Of a DNA stretch of 64,000 bases, positions 1 to 9,185 are shown in pieces; position 1 is the first letter of the stretch; each line of letters begins with the position of its first letter. The stretch comes from Metridium senile (lineage: Eukaryota; Cnidaria; Anthozoa; Actiniaria; Metridiidae), in assembly GCA_949775045.1 (NCBI GenBank), contig OX459097.1, positions 19,937,177-20,001,176 on the forward strand, in the 5' to 3' direction. The notes below the pieces were generated by a model. It ran no database searches. It saw only the letters and a program-made list of their open reading frames with translations, and had not been told where the DNA came from. Position numbers and translations under genes: made by a program.

Positions 1-450
1 CAAACATAAGTCTTTATGTCCAAATCTTGCAGCCTTATAAAGCATCGCATCAAAGTCTGTAGCACCCCAATCCTTCGCGAGCAAACATAAGTCTTTATGT
101 CCACCTTTTGCAGCACCCTCAAGCATCTCATTAAAGTTTATGGCACCCCAATCCTTCGCGAGTAAACATAAGTCAAAGTGGGCACCTTTTACAGCACCCG
201 ATAAAACTTTATTAGAGGTTTTCCGATCCCACCATTTAGAGTTTTGGTGTAGCCACCTCAACAACCCCGTTCGACCTTCAAAAGATAGCTGAGTTATCGT
301 CAACGCGGGGTTTTGTTTTGCAGAGTTTTTTAAAATGTCATGCCAAGACTGTGAAACCATCCCGAGTGAAGGTGAATACTCTGCGGTACTCAAAAGTACC
401 TTCTCAAGTATTTCACAAGGTAATTTACTAAAACCGGTGTTAAAACTCAT
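1..450 (-). CDS. F-box / ankyrin-like repeat protein, partial (N-terminal 150 codons)
   Basis: The start codon is at 450 and the gene runs off the left edge of the window. It matches the first 150 codons of the gene at 5226-6194 base for base as far as I compared, so the full protein is probably about 320-350 residues. It shows the family pattern: an F-box (LPCEILEKVLL, then VSQSWHDIL) in the first 45 residues, a linker with FEGR and LLRWLHQNSKWW, then 27-residue repeats centred on LCLLAKDWGA. The F-box would be expected to bind Skp1 of an SCF ubiquitin ligase and the repeats to bind a target protein; this comes from the family. Confidence 0.85.
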   Translation of the reverse strand, partial: MSFNTGFSKLPCEILEKVLLSTAEYSPSLGMVSQSWHDILKNSAKQNPALTITQLSFEGRTGLLRWLHQNSKWWDRKTSNKVLSGAVKGAHFDLCLLAKDWGAINFNEMLEGAAKGGHKDLCLLAKDWGATDFDAMLYKAARFGHKDLCL

Positions 451-583
451 AATGTTTCAGTTGTGTGTAATAAACCTTTAATTTAACGACGAATATCATT
501 TTTTTTTACCGATTGGCAAAAAAGTTTGTACGTTTACTATTACTTTCGGTCTCACAACCATTTCCTCGCAAGTATACACAACT

Positions 584-1744
584 TTACCCGCGTGTACTCG
601 CGAGCGTATTCTCAAGGTCTGTAGCACCCCACTCTTTTGCGAGTAAACATAAGTCAAGGTGGCCACCTTGTGTAGCAGCATCAAGCATCCCATTAAAGTT
701 TGTGGCACCCAACTCGTCTTTCGCGAGCAAACATAAATCTTTATGTCCATATATTGCAGCCCAATAAAGCATAACGTTAACGTTTGTGGCACCCCAATCC
801 TTCGCGAGCAAACATAAGTCTTTATGCCCGCCTTTTGCCGCCTGATAAAGCATCTCATTAAAGTTTGTGGCACCCCAATCCTTCGCGAGAACGCACACGG
901 CTTTATGTCCTTCTCGTACAGCCCAATAAAGCATCTCATTAAAGCTTGTGGCACCCCAATCCTTCGCGAGCAAACATAAGTCTTTATGTCCACCTTTTGC
1001 AGCCTGATAAAGCATCTCATTAAAGTTTGTGGCACCCCAGTCCTTCGCGAGCAAACATAAGTCTTTATGCCCGCCTTTTGCCGCCTGATAAAGCATCTCA
1101 TTAAAGTTTGTGGCACCCCAATCCTTCGCGAGAACGCACACGGCTTTATGTCCTTCTCGTACAGCCCAATAAAGCATCTCATTAAAGCTTGTGGCACCCC
1201 AATCCTTCGCGAGCAAACATAAGTCTTTATGTCCACCTTTTGCAGCCTGATAAAGCATCTCATTAAAGTTTGTGGCACCCCAGTCCTTCGCGAGCAAACA
1301 TAAGTCTTTATGTCCATATCTTGCAGCCTGATAAAGCATAGTTTCAAAGTTTGTGGCACCCCAATCCTTCGCGAGCAAACATAAGTCTTTACGTCCGCTG
1401 GACACAGCACCCTCAAGTATCAAGTTGAAGTTTGTTGCACCCCAATCCTTCGCAAGCAAATATAAGTCAAAGTGGTCACCTTTTACAGCACCCGATAAAA
1501 CTTTATTAGAGGTTTGCGGTTTCCAACGTTTAGAGTTTTGGTGTATCCACCTCAACAATCCCGTTCGACCTTCAAAAGATAGCTGGGCTATCGTCAACAC
1601 AGAGTTTTGTTTTGCAGAGTTTTTTAAAATGTCATGCCAAGACTGTGAAACCATCCTGAGTGAAGGTGAATACTCTGCGGTACTCAAAAGTACCTTCTCA
1701 AGTATTTCACAAGGTAATTTACTAAAACTGGTGTTAAAACTCAT
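584..1744 (-). CDS. F-box / ankyrin-like repeat protein, 11 repeats
   Basis: 386 residues. The F-box occupies residues 8-45 (LPCEILEKVLL...VSQSWHDIL), followed by a linker with FEGRTGLLRWIHQ near residue 60 and 11 repeats of 27 residues. One repeat near the C terminus is 28 residues long because of an extra residue (AKDELGA). Two repeats carry the KAVCVLAKDWGA variant and occur as a duplicated pair, so the gene grew by internal multi-repeat duplication. It ends in the long C-terminal form (DLENTLASTRG). Copies lie at 6328-7488 (one residue differs) and 19271-20431 (F-box part differs). I call the repeats ankyrin-like from their helix-turn-helix-like spacing; the unit is shorter than the usual 33 residues. 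Confidence 0.88.
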   Translation of the reverse strand: MSFNTSFSKLPCEILEKVLLSTAEYSPSLRMVSQSWHDILKNSAKQNSVLTIAQLSFEGRTGLLRWIHQNSKRWKPQTSNKVLSGAVKGDHFDLYLLAKDWGATNFNLILEGAVSSGRKDLCLLAKDWGATNFETMLYQAARYGHKDLCLLAKDWGATNFNEMLYQAAKGGHKDLCLLAKDWGATSFNEMLYWAVREGHKAVCVLAKDWGATNFNEMLYQAAKGGHKDLCLLAKDWGATNFNEMLYQAAKGGHKDLCLLAKDWGATSFNEMLYWAVREGHKAVCVLAKDWGATNFNEMLYQAAKGGHKDLCLLAKDWGATNVNVMLYWAAIYGHKDLCLLAKDELGATNFNGMLDAATQGGHLDLCLLAKEWGATDLENTLASTRG

Positions 1745-1773
1745 AATGTTTCAGTTGTGTGTAATTAACCTTT

Positions 1774-1791
1774 AATTTAACGACGAATATC
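1774..1791 (-). promoter_or_regulatory. Conserved upstream element of the F-box genes (type copy)
   Basis: On the coding strand it reads GATATTCGTCGTTAAATT, about 30 nt before the ATG at 1744. It recurs at the same distance before almost every F-box gene, for example at 5096-5113, 6229-6246, 20459-20476 and, with one change, at 27106-27123. The changed form before 14354 and 21480 has two substitutions. Constant position and conservation, also before the divergent edge gene, suggest a viral promoter element; this is inference. Confidence 0.5.
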
Positions 1792-1794
1792 ATT

Positions 1795-1818
1795 TTTTTT
1801 TGCCGATTGGCAAAAAAA
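1795..1818. terminator. T-run hairpin in the F-box gene spacers (type copy)
   Basis: A 10-bp stem with the loop GATT, built from a T run, GCC, the loop, GGC and an A run. It lies about 60-85 nt past the stop codon of the gene at 1880-3280. Equivalent hairpins lie in most spacers (for example near 4,061, 5,112, 7,540, 9,072 and 23,153). Some copies have A in place of G in the stem (near 507 and 6,250) and are weaker. It probably belongs to the transcript end. Confidence 0.5.
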
Positions 1819-1860
1819 GTTTGTGCGTGTTACTACTACTTTCGGTCTCACAACCATGCC

Positions 1861-1900
1861 CTCGCGAGTACACACAACTTTACCTACGTGTACTCGCGAG
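1861..1900. terminator. Stop-codon hairpin of the F-box genes (type copy)
   Basis: Perfect 13-bp stem: CTCGCGAGTACAC (1861-1873) and its complement (1888-1900). The stop codon of 1880-3280 is in the loop and the last codons (ASTR) are in the stem. Other spacers have the same structure with a few mismatches. The stem is conserved even where the C-terminal reading frame has changed, which suggests the structure itself is used. Confidence 0.5.
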
Positions 1901-3280
1901 CCTATTCTCAAAGTCTGTAGCACGCCACTCTTTTGCGAGTAAACATATGCCAAGGTGGTCGCCTCGTGTAGCCCAATAAAGCATCTCATTAAAGTTTGTG
2001 GCACCCCAATCCTTCGCGAGCAAACATAAGTCTTTATGTCCATATATTGCAGCCTTATAAAGCATATTCTCAAAGTCTGTAGCACCCCACTCTTTTGCGA
2101 GTAAACATAAGTCTTTATGTCCACCTTTTGCAGCCCAATAAAGCATCTCATTAAAGTTTGTGGCACCCCAATCCTTCGCGAGTAAACATAAGTCTTTATG
2201 TCCACCTTTTGCAGCCTTATAAAGCATAGCGTTAAAGTTTGTGGCACCCCAATCCTTCGCGAGCAAACATAAGGCTTTATGTCCACATTGTGTAGCCCAA
2301 AAAAGCATCTCATTAAAGTTTGTGGCACCCCAATCCTTCGCGAGCAAACATAAGTCTTTATGTCCACCTTTTGCAGCCCAATAAAGCATATCGTTAAAGG
2401 TTGTGGCACCCCAATCCTTCGCGAGCAAACATAAGGCTTTATGTCCACCTTGTGCAGCACCCTCAAGCATCCAGTTGAAGTTTGTAGCACCCCAGTCTTT
2501 TGCGAGTAAACATAAGTCAAGGTGACCACCTCGTGTAGTCCAATAAAGCATCTCATTAAAGTTTGTGGCACCCCAATCCTTCGCGAGCAAACATAAGTCT
2601 TTATGTCCACCTTTTGCAGCCCCATTAAGCATCATGTTAAAGATTATGGCACCCAAATCCTTCGCGAGTAAACATAAATCTTTATGTCCACCTTTTGCAG
2701 CCCAATAAAGCATCCAGTTGAAGTTTCTGGCACCCCAGTCCTTCGCGAGCAAACATAAGTCTTTATGTCCGCCTTTTGCCGCCTGATAAAGCACATCGTT
2801 AAAGTTTGTGGCACCCCAATCCTTCGCGAGCAAACATAAGTCTTTATGTCCGCCTCGTGCAGCCTTACAAAGCATTTCATTAAAGTTTGTAGCACCCCAA
2901 TCCTTCGCGAGCAAACATAAGTCTTTATGTCCGCCTCGTCCAGCACCCCAAAGCATCTCCTTAAAGTTTATGGCACCCCAATCCTTCGCGAGCAAACATA
3001 AGTCTTTATACCCACCTTTCGCAGCACCCGATAAAACTTTATTAGAGGTTTTCCGATTCCAACATTTAGAGTTTTGGTGTATCCACCTCAACAACCCCGC
3101 TCGACCTTCAAAAGATAGCTGAGTTAGCGTCAACGTATAGTTTTGTTTTGTAGAGTTTTTTAAAATGTCATGCCAAGACTGTGAAACCATCCCGAGTGAA
3201 GGTGAATACTCTGCGGTACTCAAAAGTACCTTCTCAAGTGTTTCACAAGGTAATTTACTAAAACTGGTGTTAAAACTCAT
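1880..3280 (-). CDS. F-box / ankyrin-like repeat protein, 14 repeats
   Basis: 466 residues: F-box at residues 8-45 in the CETLE variant, then 14 repeats, ending in ASTRR. Its repeats are almost identical to those of 7624-9024, but the N-terminal codons differ, which shows a recombination breakpoint in the linker or F-box region. The stop codon lies in the loop side of a perfect 13-bp hairpin (1861-1873 with 1888-1900). One repeat unit reads AKDLGAII, which lacks the usual tryptophan. Confidence 0.88.
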   Translation of the reverse strand: MSFNTSFSKLPCETLEKVLLSTAEYSPSLGMVSQSWHDILKNSTKQNYTLTLTQLSFEGRAGLLRWIHQNSKCWNRKTSNKVLSGAAKGGYKDLCLLAKDWGAINFKEMLWGAGRGGHKDLCLLAKDWGATNFNEMLCKAARGGHKDLCLLAKDWGATNFNDVLYQAAKGGHKDLCLLAKDWGARNFNWMLYWAAKGGHKDLCLLAKDLGAIIFNMMLNGAAKGGHKDLCLLAKDWGATNFNEMLYWTTRGGHLDLCLLAKDWGATNFNWMLEGAAQGGHKALCLLAKDWGATTFNDMLYWAAKGGHKDLCLLAKDWGATNFNEMLFWATQCGHKALCLLAKDWGATNFNAMLYKAAKGGHKDLCLLAKDWGATNFNEMLYWAAKGGHKDLCLLAKEWGATDFENMLYKAAIYGHKDLCLLAKDWGATNFNEMLYWATRGDHLGICLLAKEWRATDFENRLASTRR

Positions 3281-3415
3281 AATGTTTCAGTTGTGTGTAA
3301 TAAACCTTTAATTTAACGACGAATATCATTTTTTTACCGATTGCCAAAAAAAAAAGTTTGGGCGTTTACTATTTCTTTCGGTCTCACAACCATTTCCCCG
3401 CAAGTACACACAACT

Positions 3416-4009
3416 TTACCAGCGTGTACTCGCGAGTATATTCTCAAAGTCTATAGCACCCCAGTCTTTTGCAAGCAAACATAAGTCAAGGTGGCCACCT
3501 CGTGTAGCACCATCAAGCATCCCATTAAAGTTTCTGGCACCCCACTCGTCTTTCGCGCGCAAACATAAGTCTTTATGTCCGCCTCGTGCAGCGCCCTCAA
3601 GCATCCAGTTGAAGTTTGTGGCACCCCAATCCCCCGCGAGAATGCACACGGCTTTATGTCCACCTCGTGCAGCCTGATAAAGCATCTCATTAAAGTTTAT
3701 GGCACCCCAATCCTTCGCGAGAACGCACACGTCTTTATGTCCACCTTTTGCAGCACCCGATAAAACTTTATTTGAGGTTTTCCGATTCCAACATTCAGAG
3801 TTTTGGTGTATCCACCTCAACAACTCCATTCGGCCTTCAAAAGATAGCTGAGTTATCGTCAACGCGGAGTTTTGTTTTGTAGAGTTTTTTAAAATGTCAT
3901 GCCAAGACTGTGAAACCATCCTGAGTGAAGGTGAATACTCTGCGGTACTCAAAAGTACCTTCTCAAGTATTTCACAAGGTAATTTACTAAAACCGGTGTT
4001 AAAACTCAT
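3416..4009 (-). CDS. F-box / ankyrin-like repeat protein, short form (4 repeats)
   Basis: 197 residues, the shortest member: F-box, linker, and only four repeats, one reading LAGDWGA and one with an extra residue (AKDEWGA). It still has an intact F-box and the long C-terminal form (DFENILASTRW), so it looks like a functional short isoform and not a truncation. An identical copy is at 16113-16706. Confidence 0.85.
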   Translation of the reverse strand: MSFNTGFSKLPCEILEKVLLSTAEYSPSLRMVSQSWHDILKNSTKQNSALTITQLSFEGRMELLRWIHQNSECWNRKTSNKVLSGAAKGGHKDVCVLAKDWGAINFNEMLYQAARGGHKAVCILAGDWGATNFNWMLEGAARGGHKDLCLRAKDEWGARNFNGMLDGATRGGHLDLCLLAKDWGAIDFENILASTRW

Positions 4010-4173
4010 AATGTTTCAGTTGTGTAACACACACCTTTAATTTAACGACGAATATCATTTTTTTGCCGATTGGCAAAAAAGTTTGTACGTTTACTATTAC
4101 TTTCGGCCTCATAACCATTTCCTCGCAAGTACACACAACTTTACATTACCTGCGTGTACTCGCGAATATATTC

Positions 4174-5064
4174 TCAAAGTCTTGTAGCACCCCACTCTTT
4201 TGCGAGTAAACATAATAAGTCAAGGTGGCCCTCTAGTGTAGCACCCTCAAGCATCCAGTTGAAGTTTGTTGCACCGCAATCCTTCGCGAGCAAACATAAG
4301 TCTTTATGTCCACCTTTTGCAGCCTGAAAAAGCATCTCATTAAAGTCTGTAGCACCCCACTCTTTTGCGAGTAAACATAAGTCTTTATGTCCACCTTTTG
4401 CAGCCCTATAAAGCATCATGTCAAAGTTTGTGGCACCCCAGTCCTTCGCGAGCAAACATAAATCTTTATGTCCTCTTTTTGCAGCCCAATAAAACATCGA
4501 ATTAAAGTTTGTGGCACCCCAATCCTTCGCGAGCAAACATAAGTCTTTATGTCCATATCTTGCAGCCCAATAAAACATCGAATTAAAGTTTGTGGCACCC
4601 AAATCCTTCCCGAGCAAACATACGTCTTTATATCCGCAGGGCGCAGCACCCTCAAGTATCAAGTGGAAGTCTGTTGCACCCCAGTCTTTTGCAAGCAAAC
4701 ATACGTCAAGGTGGCCACCGCACGCAGCCTTATAAAGCATCGTATTAAAGTTTCTGGCACCCCAATCCTTCGCGAGCAAACATAAGTCTTTATACCCACC
4801 TTTCGCAGCACCCGATAAAACTTTATTAGAGGTTTTCCGATTCCAACATTTAGAGTTTTGGTGTATCCACCTCAACAACCCCGCTCGACCTTCAAAAGAT
4901 AGCTGAGTTAGCGTCAACGTATAGTTTTGTTTTGTAGAGTTTTTTAAAATGTCATACCAAGACTGTGAAACCATCCCGAGTGAAGGTGAATACTCTGCGG
5001 TACTCAAAAGTACCTTCTCAAGTATTTCACAAGGTAATTTACTAAAACCGGTGTTAAAACTCAT
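4174..5064 (-). CDS. F-box / ankyrin-like repeat protein, 8 repeats
   Basis: 296 residues. The N-terminal part has the QSWYDIL variant shared with 7624-9024; the repeats from the second unit onward equal those of 16871-17923, so the gene is a chimera of two parents. The last repeat has an inserted leucine codon (LDLLCLLAKEW). A single extra T relative to the long form (CTTG in place of CTG near 4183) makes it stop early at WGATRL and lose the DFENRLASTR tail. Confidence 0.86.
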   Translation of the reverse strand: MSFNTGFSKLPCEILEKVLLSTAEYSPSLGMVSQSWYDILKNSTKQNYTLTLTQLSFEGRAGLLRWIHQNSKCWNRKTSNKVLSGAAKGGYKDLCLLAKDWGARNFNTMLYKAACGGHLDVCLLAKDWGATDFHLILEGAAPCGYKDVCLLGKDLGATNFNSMFYWAARYGHKDLCLLAKDWGATNFNSMFYWAAKRGHKDLCLLAKDWGATNFDMMLYRAAKGGHKDLCLLAKEWGATDFNEMLFQAAKGGHKDLCLLAKDCGATNFNWMLEGATLEGHLDLLCLLAKEWGATRL

Positions 5065-5225
5065 AATGGTTCAGTTGTGTGTAATAAACCTTTAATTTAA
5101 CGACGAATATCATTTTTTTTTGCCGATTGGCAAAAAAGTTTGTACGTTTACTATTACTTTCGGTCTCACAACCATTTCCTCGCAAGTACACACAACTTTA
5201 CCTGCGTGTACTCGCGAGCCTATTC

Positions 5226-6194
5226 TCAAAGTCTTGTAGCACCCCAGTCTTTTGCGAGCAAACTTAAGTCTTCATATCCATATATTGCAGCCCAATAAAG
5301 CACATCGTTAAAGTTTGTGGCGCCCCAATCCTTCGCGAGCAAACATAAGTCTTTATGTCCATATATTGCAGCCCAATAAAGCACATCGTTAAAGTTTGTG
5401 GCACCCCAATCCTTCGCGAGCAAACATAAGGCTTTATGTCTACCTTGCGCAGCCTTATAAAGCATATCGTTAAAGTTTGTGGCACCCCACTCTTTTGCGA
5501 GTAAACATAAGTCTTTATGTCCACCTTTTGCAGCCCAATAAAGCATCTCATTAAAGTTTGTAGCACCCCAATCCTTCGCGAGCAAACATAAGTCTTTATG
5601 TCCACCTTTTGCAGCACCCTCAAGCATCTCATTGAAGTCTGTAGCACCCCAGTCTTTTGCGAGCAAACATAAGTCTTTATGTCCACCTTTTGCAGCCTTA
5701 TAAAGCATACCGTTAAAGTTTGTGGCACCCCAATCCTTCGCGAGCAAACATAAGTCTTTATGTCCAAATCTTGCAGCCTTATAAAGCATCGCATCAAAGT
5801 CTGTAGCACCCCAATCCTTCGCGAGCAAACATAAGTCTTTATGTCCACCTTTTGCAGCACCCTCAAGCATCTCATTAAAGTTTATGGCACCCCAATCCTT
5901 CGCGAGTAAACATAAGTCAAAGTGGGCACCTTTTACAGCACCCGATAAAACTTTATTAGAGGTTTTCCGATCCCACCATTTAGAGTTTTGGTGTAGCCAC
6001 CTCAACAACCCCGTTCGACCTTCAAAAGATAGCTGAGTTATCGTCAACGCGGGGTTTTGTTTTGCAGAGTTTTTTAAAATGTCATGCCAAGACTGTGAAA
6101 CCATCCCGAGTGAAGGTGAATACTCTGCGGTACTCAAAAGTACCTTCTCAAGTATTTCACAAGGTAATTTACTAAAACCGGTGTTAAAACTCAT
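5226..6194 (-). CDS. F-box / ankyrin-like repeat protein, about 9 repeats
   Basis: 322 residues. The first 150 codons match the partial gene at 1-450. The first six repeats match 18089-19138. The last three (with GRHKALCLLAKDWGA and YGYEDLSLLAKDW) match the C-terminal repeats of 9186-10397. It ends early at WGATRL through the extra-T variant. The linker reads RWLHQNSKWWDRKTSNK, a variant shared only with 1-450 and 18089-19138. Confidence 0.87.
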   Translation of the reverse strand: MSFNTGFSKLPCEILEKVLLSTAEYSPSLGMVSQSWHDILKNSAKQNPALTITQLSFEGRTGLLRWLHQNSKWWDRKTSNKVLSGAVKGAHFDLCLLAKDWGAINFNEMLEGAAKGGHKDLCLLAKDWGATDFDAMLYKAARFGHKDLCLLAKDWGATNFNGMLYKAAKGGHKDLCLLAKDWGATDFNEMLEGAAKGGHKDLCLLAKDWGATNFNEMLYWAAKGGHKDLCLLAKEWGATNFNDMLYKAAQGRHKALCLLAKDWGATNFNDVLYWAAIYGHKDLCLLAKDWGATNFNDVLYWAAIYGYEDLSLLAKDWGATRL

Positions 6195-6327
6195 AATGTT
6201 TCAGTTGTGTGTAATAAACCTTTAATTTAACGACGAATATCATTTTTTTTTACCGATTGGCAAAAAAGTTTGTACGTTTACTATTACTTTCGGTCTCACA
6301 ACCATTTCCTCGCAAGTATACACAACT

Positions 6328-7488
6328 TTACCCGCGTGTACTCGCGAGCGTATTCTCAAGGTCTGTAGCACCCCACTCTTTTGCGAGTAAACATAAGTCA
6401 AGGTGGCCACCTTGTGTAGCAGCATCAAGCATCCCATTAAAGTTTGTGGCACCCAACTCGTCTTTCGCGAGCAAACATAAATCTTTATGTCCATATATTG
6501 CAGCCCAATAAAGCATAACGTTAACGTTTGTGGCACCCCAATCCTTCGCGAGCAAACATAAGTCTTTATGCCCGCCTTTTGCCGCCTGATAAAGCATCTC
6601 ATTAAAGTTTGTGGCACCCCAATCCTTCGCGAGAACGCACACGGCTTTATGTCCTTCTCGTACAGCCCAATAAAGCATCTCATTAAAGCTTGTGGCACCC
6701 CAATCCTTCGCGAGCAAACATAAGTCTTTATATCCACCTTTTGCAGCCTGATAAAGCATCTCATTAAAGTTTGTGGCACCCCAGTCCTTCGCGAGCAAAC
6801 ATAAGTCTTTATGCCCGCCTTTTGCCGCCTGATAAAGCATCTCATTAAAGTTTGTGGCACCCCAATCCTTCGCGAGAACGCACACGGCTTTATGTCCTTC
6901 TCGTACAGCCCAATAAAGCATCTCATTAAAGCTTGTGGCACCCCAATCCTTCGCGAGCAAACATAAGTCTTTATGTCCACCTTTTGCAGCCTGATAAAGC
7001 ATCTCATTAAAGTTTGTGGCACCCCAGTCCTTCGCGAGCAAACATAAGTCTTTATGTCCATATCTTGCAGCCTGATAAAGCATAGTTTCAAAGTTTGTGG
7101 CACCCCAATCCTTCGCGAGCAAACATAAGTCTTTACGTCCGCTGGACACAGCACCCTCAAGTATCAAGTTGAAGTTTGTTGCACCCCAATCCTTCGCAAG
7201 CAAATATAAGTCAAAGTGGTCACCTTTTACAGCACCCGATAAAACTTTATTAGAGGTTTGCGGTTTCCAACGTTTAGAGTTTTGGTGTATCCACCTCAAC
7301 AATCCCGTTCGACCTTCAAAAGATAGCTGGGCTATCGTCAACACAGAGTTTTGTTTTGCAGAGTTTTTTAAAATGTCATGCCAAGACTGTGAAACCATCC
7401 TGAGTGAAGGTGAATACTCTGCGGTACTCAAAAGTACCTTCTCAAGTATTTCACAAGGTAATTTACTAAAACTGGTGTTAAAACTCAT
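6328..7488 (-). CDS. F-box / ankyrin-like repeat protein, 11 repeats (copy of 584-1744)
   Basis: 386 residues, the same as 584-1744 except for one histidine-to-tyrosine change in a repeat (GGYKDLCLLAKDW). It sits in the block duplicated at offset 5,744. The near absence of change over more than 3 kb implies a very recent duplication or ongoing gene conversion. Confidence 0.88.
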   Translation of the reverse strand: MSFNTSFSKLPCEILEKVLLSTAEYSPSLRMVSQSWHDILKNSAKQNSVLTIAQLSFEGRTGLLRWIHQNSKRWKPQTSNKVLSGAVKGDHFDLYLLAKDWGATNFNLILEGAVSSGRKDLCLLAKDWGATNFETMLYQAARYGHKDLCLLAKDWGATNFNEMLYQAAKGGHKDLCLLAKDWGATSFNEMLYWAVREGHKAVCVLAKDWGATNFNEMLYQAAKGGHKDLCLLAKDWGATNFNEMLYQAAKGGYKDLCLLAKDWGATSFNEMLYWAVREGHKAVCVLAKDWGATNFNEMLYQAAKGGHKDLCLLAKDWGATNVNVMLYWAAIYGHKDLCLLAKDELGATNFNGMLDAATQGGHLDLCLLAKEWGATDLENTLASTRG

Positions 7489-7623
7489 AATGTTTCAGTT
7501 GTGTGTAATTAACCTTTAATTTAACGACGAATATCATTTTTTTTTGCCGATTGGCAAAAAAAGTTTGTGCGTGTTACTACTACTTTCGGTCTCACAACCA
7601 TGCCCTCGCGAGTACACACAACT

Positions 7624-9024
7624 TTACCTACGTGTACTCGCGAGCCTATTCTCAAAGTCTGTAGCACGCCACTCTTTTGCGAGTAAACATATGCCAAGGT
7701 GGTCGCCTCGTGTAGCCCAATAAAGCATCTCATTAAAGTTTGTGGCACCCCAATCCTTCGCGAGCAAACATAAGTCTTTATGTCCATATATTGCAGCCTT
7801 ATAAAGCATATTCTCAAAGTCTGTAGCACCCCACTCTTTTGCGAGTAAACATAAGTCTTTATGTCCACCTTTTGCAGCCCAATAAAGCATCTCATTAAAG
7901 TTTGTGGCACCCCAATCCTTCGCGAGTAAACATAAGTCTTTATGTCCACCTTTTGCAGCCTTATAAAGCATAGCGTTAAAGTTTGTGGCACCCCAATCCT
8001 TCGCGAGCAAACATAAGGCTTTATGTCCACATTGTGTAGCCCAAAAAAGCATCTCATTAAAGTTTGTGGCACCCCAATCCTTCGCGAGCAAACATAAGTC
8101 TTTATGTCCACCTTTTGCAGCCCAATAAAGCATATCGTTAAAGGTTGTGGCACCCCAATCCTTCGCGAGCAAACATAAGGCTTTATGTCCACCTTGTGCA
8201 GCACCCTCAAGCATCCAGTTGAAGTTTGTAGCACCCCAGTCTTTTGCGAGTAAACATAAGTCAAGGTGACCACCTCGTGTAGTCCAATAAAGCATCTCAT
8301 TAAAGTTTGTGGCACCCCAATCCTTCGCGAGCAAACATAAGTCTTTATGTCCACCTTTTGCAGCCCCATTAAGCATCATGTTAAAGATTATGGCACCCAA
8401 ATCCTTCGCGAGTAAACATAAATCTTTATGTCCACCTTTTGCAGCCCAATAAAGCATCCAGTTGAAGTTTCTGGCACCCCAGTCCTTCGCGAGCAAACAT
8501 AAGTCTTTATGTCCGCCTTTTGCCGCCTGATAAAGCACATCGTTAAAGTTTGTGGCACCCCAATCCTTCGCGAGCAAACATAAGTCTTTATGTCCGCCTC
8601 GTGCAGCCTTACAAAGCATTTCATTAAAGTTTGTAGCACCCCAATCCTTCGCGAGCAAACATAAGTCTTTATGTCCGCCTCGTCCAGCACCCCAAAGCAT
8701 CTCCTTAAAGTTTATGGCACCCCAATCCTTCGCGAGCAAACATAAGTCTTTATACCCACCTTTCGCAGCACCCGATAAAACTTTATTAGAGGTTTTCCGA
8801 TTCCAACATTTAGAGTTTTGGTGTATCCACCTCAACAACCCCGCTCGACCTTCAAAAGATAGCTGAGTTAGCGTCAACGTATAGTTTTGTTTTGTAGAGT
8901 TTTTTAAAATGTCATACCAAGACTGTGAAACCATCCCGAGTGAAGGTGAATACTCTGCGGTACTCAAAAGTACCTTCTCAAGTATTTCACAAGGTAATTT
9001 ACTAAAACCGGTGTTAAAACTCAT
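7624..9024 (-). CDS. F-box / ankyrin-like repeat protein, 14 repeats (chimera)
   Basis: 466 residues. The repeat region equals 1880-3280, but the F-box end and the upstream spacer equal 4174-5064 (QSWYDIL, plus the rare upstream ATGG change at 9028). The switch falls between about 8,760 and 8,915, within a tract common to both parents. This is direct evidence of recombination that swaps F-box ends between repeat domains. Confidence 0.88.
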   Translation of the reverse strand: MSFNTGFSKLPCEILEKVLLSTAEYSPSLGMVSQSWYDILKNSTKQNYTLTLTQLSFEGRAGLLRWIHQNSKCWNRKTSNKVLSGAAKGGYKDLCLLAKDWGAINFKEMLWGAGRGGHKDLCLLAKDWGATNFNEMLCKAARGGHKDLCLLAKDWGATNFNDVLYQAAKGGHKDLCLLAKDWGARNFNWMLYWAAKGGHKDLCLLAKDLGAIIFNMMLNGAAKGGHKDLCLLAKDWGATNFNEMLYWTTRGGHLDLCLLAKDWGATNFNWMLEGAAQGGHKALCLLAKDWGATTFNDMLYWAAKGGHKDLCLLAKDWGATNFNEMLFWATQCGHKALCLLAKDWGATNFNAMLYKAAKGGHKDLCLLAKDWGATNFNEMLYWAAKGGHKDLCLLAKEWGATDFENMLYKAAIYGHKDLCLLAKDWGATNFNEMLYWATRGDHLGICLLAKEWRATDFENRLASTRR

Positions 9025-9185
9025 AATGGTTCAGTTGTGTGTAATAAACCTTTAATTTAACGACGAATATCATTTTTTTTTGCCGATTGGCAAAAAAGTT
9101 TGTACGTTTACTATTACTTTCGGTCTCACAACCATTTCCTCGCAAGTACACACAACTTTACCTGCGTGTACTCGCGAGCCTATTC

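Noticed and set aside
513..767. Plus-strand frames with SFASKHKSLCP repeats across the array
   Set aside because: Antisense shadows of the same repeat.
496..1416. Long minus-strand frame rich in DIKTYVCSRR and GVPQTL, and similar frames in all F-box genes
   Set aside because: It is the +1 shadow of the 81-bp repeat, kept open only because the unit is a multiple of three. It lacks the F-box start and runs through the spacer.
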